Part shown: positions 1 through 6,040 of the stretch, piece after piece
Layout: the number at the start of each line of letters is the position of its first letter
Position numbering within the stretch: the first letter of the stretch is position 1
Source: IMCC26256 sp037146835
Lineage (GTDB): Bacteria > Actinomycetota > Acidimicrobiia > IMCC26256
Direction: 5' to 3'
Length of the DNA stretch: 14,753 nt
Assembly (NCBI GenBank): GCA_037146835.1
Contig: JBAWWI010000052.1
Location: forward strand, 1 to 14,753
The notes under the pieces: generated by a model
Databases searched by the model: none
What the model was told of the DNA's origin: nothing
Seen by the model: the letters and a program-made list of their open reading frames with translations, nothing else
Position numbers and translations under genes: made by a program

Positions 1-536
1 GCGCGCATTACTGGGAACCGGAGCGGGTCAAAAATGTCCGTTCCAAAACCACCTGCACCGATACTCAAACTACCGATCGTGTCTCCGTGGTAAGCGCCTC
101 CAAATGCTAGGTAGGAGTTGCGCCCGGTTACTCCAATATTTGTCCAGTATTGAAAAGCAATTTTTAGGGCCTGCTCAATTGCGGCGGCGCCATCCGATGC
201 GAAGAGAAAATGCGGAGCCTCCACAGGTACGCGAAGCGCTAATGCCTCAGCAAACTCAATAACTACTCTGTTGCCGTTCCCGAGAAGAGTGCTGTGGGCG
301 ACGCGATCAAGCTGGTCGCGTGCAGCGGCATCAAGCTCCGGGACACGATGCCCAAGGGTTGTTACCCATAGCGAAGAGATGGCATCGAGGTAACGATTCC
401 CATCTACGTCGATGACCTCTCTGCCCTCTGCCCTCTCGACAATTACGGGAGAGTTATCCGGGTACGCGGCCATCTGGGTAAAGCCATGCCACACAACCGA
501 AGCGTCGCGTGCAATCCAATCCCCCTGATCCGTCAT
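1..536 (-). CDS. bioA: BioA-like class III aminotransferase, N-terminal part (cut by window edge)
   Basis: The reading frame opens with ATG at 536 and stays open to base 1, giving about 178 residues; the C-terminal half, with the catalytic lysine, lies outside the window. Visible landmarks fit adenosylmethionine-8-amino-7-oxononanoate (DAPA) aminotransferase: VWHGFTQM (about 15-22), SSLWVTTLGH (54-63), HSTLLGNGNR (81-90), the phosphate-binding DGAAAIEQALK (115-125) and YHGDTIG (149-155). The family makes DAPA from KAPA in biotin synthesis; the pattern resembles the Bacillus lysine-using form (HSTLLG, ALKIAFQYW) more than E. coli BioA, which has SSWW where this has SSLW. It starts 33 bp after the upstream aminotransferase gene, in the same frame, so co-transcription is likely. 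AGGA directly abuts the ATG, too close for a normal ribosome-binding site. Because its neighbours look like polyamine catabolism, an omega-amine or putrescine transaminase remains possible. Confidence 0.8.
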   Translation of the reverse strand, partial: MTDQGDWIARDASVVWHGFTQMAAYPDNSPVIVERAEGREVIDVDGNRYLDAISSLWVTTLGHRVPELDAAARDQLDRVAHSTLLGNGNRVVIEFAEALALRVPVEAPHFLFASDGAAAIEQALKIAFQYWTNIGVTGRNSYLAFGGAYHGDTIGSLSIGAGGFGTDIFDPLRFPVMR

Positions 537-569
537 TCCTACGATGCTACGAGGTAACCCCGCTAGTAG

Positions 570-1928
570 TTAGCCCCCAGAGACAGTTGAGCAGAACTCA
601 GCAAACTGTTCTAGGTACCGATCGATGTCGGCCTCGGTGTGCTGCACAGAGATAGTCCACTGCTCTTCATCCCCTGGGGTCATGAATAGCCCTCGATTCA
701 CAGCCCACGGGTAAGAGGCTTCGTAGAGGCTCGTATCGGTCTCGAGGAAATCTCGGTAATTCGTTAGAGGCTCTGGCCTGTAGGAGACGCAGCCCTTGGC
801 TCCAAGGTCCACAGCGTGACCGGGGATTCCGTTCTCTTGGAGCGCCTGTGCGCATCCGCTAGCAAGGCGCGATCCCAGTGTCTCGAGGTATGTGTAGGCC
901 TCTCGCGTCATCACCTTGGAGAGTGTCGCTATTCCTGCTGCGGCTACTAATGGGTTTCCGTTGAAGGTTCCCTGCTGAGCGGCGCCTCGAGTGATGGAGT
1001 CCATAACATCTGCACGCCCTCCGAAGGCTGCCCCTGGCGTACCGCCGCATATGGCCTTGGCCCAGCATGCAAGGTCGGGGACAACTCCATAACGCTCGAC
1101 CGCTCCGCCGTAAGCAACAGTAGCTCCACTCTTAACTTCGTCGAAGATTAAAAGAGCGCCGTGCTTATGAAGGAGGTCTTTGAGAGCCTGCAGATATCCG
1201 GGCGCAGGTTGGCAGATTCCAATATTCATCATCACCGGCTCAAGGATCAGGCAAGCAATGCGGTCTCCCTGATCTTCGAGGAGCTTCGAGAGAACAGTTA
1301 GGTCGTTGAACGGTACGACATGTGTGTGCTCAGCGATTGAGTGCGGAATACCGAGCGACATTGGTGTGGAGTGGGGAGCGTCGCGCCCGCCCATCATGTC
1401 GGCGTTCGGTACGACCGAGAACATCACGGGGTCATGGTGGCCGTGATAGGAGCCTTCGATCTTGACTATGTGATCGCGCCCCGTCGCCGCGCGCGCAATA
1501 CGAATGGCGCCCATAGTTGCCTCAGTGCCTGAATTCGCAAAGCGCAGAGACTCGCACGAGAAGCGCTCACAGAGAAGCTCGGCGAACTCAACAGTGGCTT
1601 TCGTTGGGGCAGCGAAGTGGGTTCCATTACGCGCAGCGTGCTCAATCGCCTCTGCGACTACTGGGTGGGCATGCCCAACAATCATGGCGCCGAAGCCGTT
1701 GTGGAAGTCGAGGTACTCCCGTCCGTCAACGTCCCACACATGGCTTCCCTTGCCGCGCTCCAAGTAGATCGGGTACGGCTCGCCTGCTTGGAAAGAAGAC
1801 CCGACGCCCTGCGGCAGCGATTTAAGTGCTCGCTCGTAGAGAGCTTTTGATTTCGGTGTTGCAGCAACAAGTTTCGCGAACTCATCGGATGCAAGTGTGG
1901 ATGCGTTGATGCGGCTGCCGTTATCCAC
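570..1928 (-). CDS. Class III PLP aminotransferase, glutamate-1-semialdehyde aminomutase-like
   Basis: This 452-residue PLP enzyme is complete for class III aminotransferases. Landmarks are the N-terminal WDVDGREYLD (65-74), phosphate-binding NSGTEA (132-137), YHGHHD (161-166), the cofactor aspartate in IFDEVKSG (D263) and the presumed Schiff-base lysine K291 in WAKAICGG, followed by GTFNGNP (320-326). Overall layout is that of the GSAM/HemL branch. However, the loop at about 170-200 and the tail differ from housekeeping HemL as I know it, so a role in heme synthesis is unlikely. It starts at GTG 1928 with a good GGAG about 9 bases upstream, 65 bp after the aldehyde dehydrogenase and 33 bp before the BioA-like gene. 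I infer that it supplies the aldehyde for that dehydrogenase by transaminating putrescine or another omega-amine. The true substrate cannot be read from the sequence. Confidence 0.85.
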   Translation of the reverse strand: MDNGSRINASTLASDEFAKLVAATPKSKALYERALKSLPQGVGSSFQAGEPYPIYLERGKGSHVWDVDGREYLDFHNGFGAMIVGHAHPVVAEAIEHAARNGTHFAAPTKATVEFAELLCERFSCESLRFANSGTEATMGAIRIARAATGRDHIVKIEGSYHGHHDPVMFSVVPNADMMGGRDAPHSTPMSLGIPHSIAEHTHVVPFNDLTVLSKLLEDQGDRIACLILEPVMMNIGICQPAPGYLQALKDLLHKHGALLIFDEVKSGATVAYGGAVERYGVVPDLACWAKAICGGTPGAAFGGRADVMDSITRGAAQQGTFNGNPLVAAAGIATLSKVMTREAYTYLETLGSRLASGCAQALQENGIPGHAVDLGAKGCVSYRPEPLTNYRDFLETDTSLYEASYPWAVNRGLFMTPGDEEQWTISVQHTEADIDRYLEQFAEFCSTVSGG

Positions 1929-1993
1929 GGCTATCAGCTCCTGTGTTGGTATATGTGTTTCTGGGTGTGTTTGTTCTCGTATTTACTCTCTAT

Positions 1994-3415
1994 TTAGTGC
2001 TTAATCATTACGTGCTTTAACTCGGTGTAGTGCTCTATTGCATAGATCGACATGTCATTCCCATAGCCCGACTGCTTGAAGCCTCCATGAGGCATCTCAG
2101 AAACAATCGGTATGTGGTCGTTGACCCATACGCAGCCAAATTGAAGAGCGGCGCTCATTCTCATCGCGCGCCCAACGTCGCTGGTCCAGACACTCGCCGA
2201 GAGCCCGTAATCAATATCGTTGGCCCACGCGAGGGCATTGGCCTCGTCGGTAAAACGCTGCACCGACACAACGGGTCCAAAGACTTCTCTCTGCACAATC
2301 TCGCTGTCTTGAGCGGGTCCAGCAATAACTGATGGCGAGTAGAAGAAGCCAGGGCGATCCATTGCTGACCCGCCGATGGTTAGTTCAGCACCGGCCTCTA
2401 CTGCACGCGCCACCATCGCCTCAACCCTCGCAAGTTGGTTCGCAGAGATTACTGGCCCCATTCCCGTTGCTTCATCGAAGGGGTCCCCTGTGGAGATTCC
2501 AGCAACCGCATCGGTTAACCCTGATACAAAGTCATCGTAGATACCTGGGCCAGCCAAGATGCGGCAGGGCGCAGTGCAGTCTTGACCAGAGTTGTAATAA
2601 GACATCTCAACTAGGCACGCAATTGCCGCCTCAATATCAGCATCGTCAAAAATAATGACCGGAGCCTTGCCGCCTAGTTCTAAATGCACACGCTTGAGAG
2701 TCTCAGCTGCAGTGCGCGCAATTACTTTGCCGGTCTCCACGCTTCCTGTGAGCGAGACCATCGCTACCTTTGGGTGGCGAACAAGAGCGTCGCCCGCCGT
2801 GCGGCCTTGACCTGTGACGACATTCAATACGCCAGGGGGGAGAATGTCAGCCGTAATCTCAGCGAGGCGTAGAGCGCTGAACGGAGTGAGCTCCGATGGC
2901 TTCAGGACAATCGTGTTGCCAGCAGCAAGTGCTGGGCCGAGTTTCCAAGTAGCCATGTTGAGTGGGTAGTTCCACGGGGCAATGCCACCAATAACACCGA
3001 GTGGATCGCGGCGCAGGTACGAGGTGTGCTCCTCTAGATACTCTCCCCCTGCTCGCCCCTCAAGGAAGCGCGCGCCGCCGGCGAAGAATCTCCAGTTATC
3101 GAGAGTGAGGTCCATCTCAAACTCGATCATTGAGGCCGGCTTACCGCAGTTCTCCATCTCTATGCGCTTGAGATTCTCGAGATCGGCCTCAATAGCGTCC
3201 GCGACCTTGTGGAGGATCTCGCTACGCCCCCGTGGCGTCATGCGCCCCCAAGACTCAAAGGCATTTGCTGCAGCGGTGACCGCAGCATCCACATCGGCGA
3301 CTCCGCTCGAGGGGACTGATCCGATCGACTCTCCGGTAGCAGGGTTAATTACAGCATCGGTTGCACCGTCAAGGGAGTCTCGCCACTCGCCATTTATAAA
3401 GTTCGTACTCGGCAC
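1994..3415 (-). CDS. patD: Aldehyde dehydrogenase, gamma-aminobutyraldehyde dehydrogenase (PatD/Prr) type
   Basis: This is a full-length (473 aa) NAD(P)-dependent aldehyde dehydrogenase. Visible catalytic elements are PWNYPL (N149), the cofactor lysine in LKPSE (K172), GSVETG (225-230), the general base in LELGGK (E246), the nucleophile in NSGQDC (C280) and EVFGP (377-381). The C-terminal stretch SEMPHGGFKQSGYG (439-452) followed by an EHYTELKHVM segment closely matches the 4-aminobutanal dehydrogenase group (E. coli YdcW/PatD). Members oxidise 4-aminobutanal from putrescine to GABA; 3-aminopropanal is an alternative. The start is GTG 3415, with AGGAG about 8 bases upstream. It is first in a minus-strand operon with two aminotransferases and is divergent from the polyamine importer genes, which supports polyamine breakdown. 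The exact aldehyde specificity is inferred. Confidence 0.88.
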   Translation of the reverse strand: MPSTNFINGEWRDSLDGATDAVINPATGESIGSVPSSGVADVDAAVTAAANAFESWGRMTPRGRSEILHKVADAIEADLENLKRIEMENCGKPASMIEFEMDLTLDNWRFFAGGARFLEGRAGGEYLEEHTSYLRRDPLGVIGGIAPWNYPLNMATWKLGPALAAGNTIVLKPSELTPFSALRLAEITADILPPGVLNVVTGQGRTAGDALVRHPKVAMVSLTGSVETGKVIARTAAETLKRVHLELGGKAPVIIFDDADIEAAIACLVEMSYYNSGQDCTAPCRILAGPGIYDDFVSGLTDAVAGISTGDPFDEATGMGPVISANQLARVEAMVARAVEAGAELTIGGSAMDRPGFFYSPSVIAGPAQDSEIVQREVFGPVVSVQRFTDEANALAWANDIDYGLSASVWTSDVGRAMRMSAALQFGCVWVNDHIPIVSEMPHGGFKQSGYGNDMSIYAIEHYTELKHVMIKH

Positions 3416-3448
3416 CTAAATCTCCTGCTCTCCGGGTCCTAATTCTGG

Positions 3449-3472
3449 CTTGTCTTGCTGCTTGTCTTGCTG
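3449..3472. repeat. Perfect 12-bp tandem direct repeat, two copies
   Basis: CTTGTCTTGCTG occurs twice back to back (3449-3460 and 3461-3472), within the presumed 5' leader of the leftward patD operon, 34 bp from its GTG start. Function is unknown; it may be a regulator half-site pair or simply a small duplication. Confidence 0.75.
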
Positions 3473-3489
3473 GCCCGTCTTCTTGGGCC
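3472..3489. other. Short GC-only hairpin in patD leader
   Basis: GGCCC (3472-3476) and GGGCC (3485-3489) form a perfect 5-bp stem around an 8-base pyrimidine-rich loop. It directly abuts the 12-bp tandem repeat. No T-run follows on the minus strand, so it is not an obvious intrinsic terminator for that transcript. Confidence 0.45.
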
Positions 3490-3579
3490 TTCTCTTAGAG
3501 TATCTAGTCGTGCATCCATAAACGTAGTGGCCCTATGAGGTCTCTCGGGAGGGGCAAATGGCATGTATTTCATTTCCTT

Positions 3580-3611
3580 GGGGAGATTTTTGGTGTAGAC
3601 CAACTCTCCCC
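3580..3611. promoter_or_regulatory. Interrupted inverted repeat / two-part hairpin upstream of potA
   Basis: GGGGAGA (3580-3586) pairs perfectly with TCTCCCC (3605-3611). Inside it TTGGT (3590-3594) pairs perfectly with ACCAA (3599-3603) around the loop GTAG, leaving an asymmetric bulge of three bases against one. That makes 12 paired bases in a 32-base span. As DNA the inner TTGGT-N4-ACCAA is a plausible operator for a dimeric repressor; as RNA it would be a stable leader hairpin about 70 bases before the potA start. No known riboswitch class is recognised. Confidence 0.5.
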
Positions 3612-3640
3612 GCCCTAACCTGCTTGACTTGAGCGTATGG

Positions 3641-3670
3641 GTGCGGCAAACAAAGTAAAGCCGCACTTTT
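3641..3670 (+). terminator. Terminator-like hairpin in potA leader (possible attenuator)
   Basis: GTGCGGC (3641-3647) and GCCGCAC (3660-3666) form a perfect 7-bp GC-rich stem with a 12-base A-rich loop, followed at once by TTTT (3667-3670). Two further G-U pairs can extend its base. It ends four bases before AGGAGG (3674-3679). That geometry suits an intrinsic terminator or attenuator, or a structure that modulates access to the ribosome-binding site. There is no coding region just upstream on this strand that would need a terminator, so leader control of the pot operon is the likelier reading. The T-run is short. Confidence 0.5.
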
Positions 3671-3680
3671 AACAGGAGGC

Positions 3681-4844
3681 GTGAGACTGAACATCGAGGC
3701 GTTGAAAGATCCTAAGGACCTTTCTGGTTCAGAGAATACGGTCATTGAGATCTCCCACGTCTCAAAGCAATTTGGCGACTTCAAAGCCGTAGATGACGCG
3801 AACTTTGGGATACGTCAAGGCGAGTTCTTCTCAATGCTTGGCCCTTCTGGCTGCGGCAAGACCACGACCCTTCGCATGATTGCTGGATTTGAGCAACCAA
3901 CTAGTGGTGAGGTTCGTCTCGACGGAAAAGATGTCTCGAAGGTTCCGCCCTATAAGCGCAATGTGAATACGGTTTTCCAGAACTATGCGCTCTTCCCGCA
4001 TATGACGGTATTCGACAACATCGCATTTGGTCCGCGATCCACCAAGGCCCCAAAGGGCGAGATTGCTGGTCGGGTTAAAGAGATGCTCGAGATTGTTCAT
4101 CTCGCTGATTTTGCGGAGCGCCGGCCAACTCAGCTCTCCGGCGGCCAGCAGCAGCGTGTTGCACTGGCCCGAGCTTTGGTCAATTACCCGAGTGCCCTTC
4201 TGCTCGACGAGCCTCTCGGAGCGCTCGACCTGAAGTTAAGGCAGACGATGCAGCTCGAGCTCAAGCGCATTCAGCGCGAGGTCGGTATCACCTTCGTTTT
4301 CGTGACGCACGATCAAGAGGAGGCCCTCACGATGAGCGATCGCATCGCAGTCATGAATGCTGGCCGCGTTGAGCAGATAGGTACCCCCGAGGAGATATAC
4401 CACCAGCCTGCAACGGTGTTTGTTGCTGGGTTTATAGGCGTAGCCAATCTGATCCCCGCGGCTGTAGTAGCGGTAACTGGCGATCTCGCTACGGTCGATG
4501 CAGCAGGTCATCGCTTTGGAGTCCCCGTTACTGACGAGAGCATCAGGCCCGCTGACTCCGCAGTGGTAATGGTGCGCCCTGAGCGGCTTCATCTCTCGAT
4601 AGCCCGGCCTACAGGTGATTTAGCAGCGGTTGAGGCCACTGTTGAAGAGCTTGTATTCCAGGGGCCGGTGCTACGCGCCAGTCTTCGTACCGGTGCAGGG
4701 ATTGAGTTAGTTGCACATATCGGGCCCGAGGACGCGCTTCCGATGCTGCGCCCTGGTGACCGGCTGTGGGCTTCCTGGGACCTCGACGCTGCTTGCTTAC
4801 TTCGGAGCGTCGATACCGCTGCGGAGACAGCGCCTGTCTCCTAG
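3681..4844 (+). CDS. potA: Polyamine ABC transporter ATP-binding protein PotA
   Basis: This is the ATPase of a spermidine/putrescine importer, acting on the cytoplasmic face of the membrane. The 387-residue frame shows Walker A GPSGCGKT (54-61), Q-loop VFQNYALFPHMTV (98-110), signature LSGGQ (152-156), Walker B LLLDEP (173-178, catalytic E177) and switch H210. A C-terminal TOBE-like domain (about 295-370, starting VMVRPER) is as expected for PotA/MalK relatives. GTG 3681 gives the longest frame but sits only one base after AGGAGG; CTG 3687 would have an ideal 7-base spacing, and the conserved domain begins only near residue 21, so the start is uncertain. It is first gene of potA-potD1-potD2-potB-potC, with a hairpin just ahead of its ribosome-binding site. 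Function is secure; polyamine specificity rests on the linked binding proteins and catabolic genes. Confidence 0.93.
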   Translation: MRLNIEALKDPKDLSGSENTVIEISHVSKQFGDFKAVDDANFGIRQGEFFSMLGPSGCGKTTTLRMIAGFEQPTSGEVRLDGKDVSKVPPYKRNVNTVFQNYALFPHMTVFDNIAFGPRSTKAPKGEIAGRVKEMLEIVHLADFAERRPTQLSGGQQQRVALARALVNYPSALLLDEPLGALDLKLRQTMQLELKRIQREVGITFVFVTHDQEEALTMSDRIAVMNAGRVEQIGTPEEIYHQPATVFVAGFIGVANLIPAAVVAVTGDLATVDAAGHRFGVPVTDESIRPADSAVVMVRPERLHLSIARPTGDLAAVEATVEELVFQGPVLRASLRTGAGIELVAHIGPEDALPMLRPGDRLWASWDLDAACLLRSVDTAAETAPVS

Positions 4845-4912
4845 TGTTCATTCCGTAGGCAAATCTTTTCTGATACCTGAAGTTTTTTGAACACCAACAA
4901 AGGAGCGACACC
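4845..4912 (+). promoter_or_regulatory. potA-potD1 spacer with long-range inverted repeat
   Basis: In this 68-bp spacer GTGTTCA (4844-4850, sharing the last base of the potA stop codon) is the exact reverse complement of TGAACAC (4888-4894). The 37 bases between contain two T-runs. It may be a weak processing or attenuation element allowing separate expression of the binding proteins, or an operator pair. AGGAG at 4901-4905, seven bases before the ATG, is the potD1 ribosome-binding site. Confidence 0.35.
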
Positions 4913-6040
4913 ATGGCTCGTCAAAACCTCAGCCGTCGACAGTTTCTTACGCGCACTGGTTTAGCAGTCGGGGGCGTTGCGATTGCTCCCTCACTCCTCG
5001 CAGCGTGTGGGGGCGGTAGTAGCGACGGAAATAAGAACGCGGTCTCGATCTCCAACTGGACCGGATATATGGGCAAGTCCGATATTGCGGCCTTCAAGAA
5101 AGCCACCGGGATCAGCGTCACATATACCGAGGACATAAACGACAACAACGAGTACTTCGCGAAGATTCAACCGAACCTTCAGAAGGGCAAGAGCATCGGT
5201 CGAGATGGGTTTGTCTTGACTGACTGGATGGCAAATCGAATCATCAATGAAGTGAAGTGGGCACAGCCTTTCGTGGCATCAAAGGTTCCAAATAAGGCGA
5301 ACCTCTTGCCAGCGCTCGCCAGCCCTGCATTTGATCCGCAGCGCAAGTTCAGCCTTCCTTGGACAACTGGAATGACCGGTATTGCGTACAACATTGCGCA
5401 GACTGGCAAAGAGATAAAGACGATTGACGACTTCATCGCTGTTAGCGGCCCCACTTCGGTCTTGAGCGAGATGCGCGACACGATCGGGTTGTTCATGCTC
5501 GCAGACGGCAAGGACCTAGCCACGCCTACATACGAAAGTGCAGGACCGTCGTTCGACCGCCTAGAGAAGGCAATCTCCGACGGGGCAATAACAAGTTTTA
5601 ACGGTAACGACTACGTCTCCGACCTCGGTACCGGAAACCTCTCAGCTGCGATCGCCTGGTCTGGTGATGTTGCACAGATCACTCGAGACAATCCAGATGT
5701 GAGGTTTGCAATTCCAGAGAGCGGCGGCAGAATTTGGTCCGACAACTTCATGATCCCAGTCTCGAGCGACAAGCCAGATCTGGCTTCAGAGTGGATCAAC
5801 TTCTTCTATGACCCAGTGAATGCAGCTCGCCTTACTTCATTCATCCAGTACGTCTCGCCGGTTCAGGGCACTGCTGACGAGTTGATAAAACTCGGTGGCG
5901 ATGCTGCAAAACTGGTTGATGACCCGCTAGTGAACCCAACCGACGCAATGCTCGCAACACTCTCGGATTTTGGGTCGCTCAACGAAGCAGAGGAGATTCG
6001 CTTCGACAAGCGATTTGCAGAGATTCAGGGCGCGGGTTGA
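4913..6040 (+). CDS. potD: Polyamine-binding lipoprotein PotD, copy 1
   Basis: This is the extracytoplasmic substrate-binding protein of the importer, 375 aa. A twin-arginine motif (SRRQFL, 7-12) precedes a hydrophobic stretch and lipobox LLAAC, so C32 should be lipidated and the protein anchored outside the membrane after Tat export. Ligand-pocket landmarks of the PotD/PotF family are visible: SNWTGY (47-52), SLPW (147-150), SEMRD (185-189), AWSGD (248-252) and IWSDN (274-278). The aromatic pair and the aspartate that grips polyamine amines in E. coli PotD appear kept (W249, W275, D277). However, the acidic residue of the PotD NWTEY motif is glycine here (G51). ATG 4913 has a well-spaced ribosome-binding site. 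Its TGA overlaps the TTG start of a clear paralogue. Confidence 0.92.
   Translation: MARQNLSRRQFLTRTGLAVGGVAIAPSLLAACGGGSSDGNKNAVSISNWTGYMGKSDIAAFKKATGISVTYTEDINDNNEYFAKIQPNLQKGKSIGRDGFVLTDWMANRIINEVKWAQPFVASKVPNKANLLPALASPAFDPQRKFSLPWTTGMTGIAYNIAQTGKEIKTIDDFIAVSGPTSVLSEMRDTIGLFMLADGKDLATPTYESAGPSFDRLEKAISDGAITSFNGNDYVSDLGTGNLSAAIAWSGDVAQITRDNPDVRFAIPESGGRIWSDNFMIPVSSDKPDLASEWINFFYDPVNAARLTSFIQYVSPVQGTADELIKLGGDAAKLVDDPLVNPTDAMLATLSDFGSLNEAEEIRFDKRFAEIQGAG

Larger units (their letters stand above)
3416..3680. promoter_or_regulatory. Divergent control region between polyamine catabolism and uptake operons
   Basis: This 265-bp gap must hold the promoters of both the leftward patD operon and the rightward pot operon. 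I see no strong sigma-70 pair on either strand. TTGACT at 3624-3629 resembles a -35 box but no good -10 follows at 16-19 bases. The gap is rich in structure, listed separately: a 12-bp tandem repeat, a GC-only hairpin, an interrupted dyad with an inner TTGGT/ACCAA palindrome, and a hairpin with a T-run just before the potA ribosome-binding site. A weak dyad AAATG/CATTT (about 3556-3575) is also present. No ORF inside it looks like a gene. Confidence 0.6.

Noticed and set aside
570..1928. Housekeeping hemL (glutamate-1-semialdehyde aminomutase)
   Set aside because: The fold family matches, but the loop after YHGHHD, the extended C-terminal part and the aldehyde dehydrogenase/polyamine context argue for a catabolic transaminase rather than heme synthesis.
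2982..3419. Plus-strand ORF of 145 codons opposite patD
   Set aside because: It is a shadow of the conserved aldehyde dehydrogenase frame, with low-complexity Arg/Ser/Pro composition and no family resemblance.
3624..3659. TTGACT as the -35 box of a potA promoter
   Set aside because: No acceptable -10 hexamer occurs at 16-19 bases; the position would also put the transcription start inside the leader hairpin. Left as unproven.
3439..3784. Small minus-strand ORFs of 75 and 83 codons in the divergent region
   Set aside because: They overlap the potA start or the structured leader, overlap each other in different frames, and show no motif or convincing ribosome-binding site.
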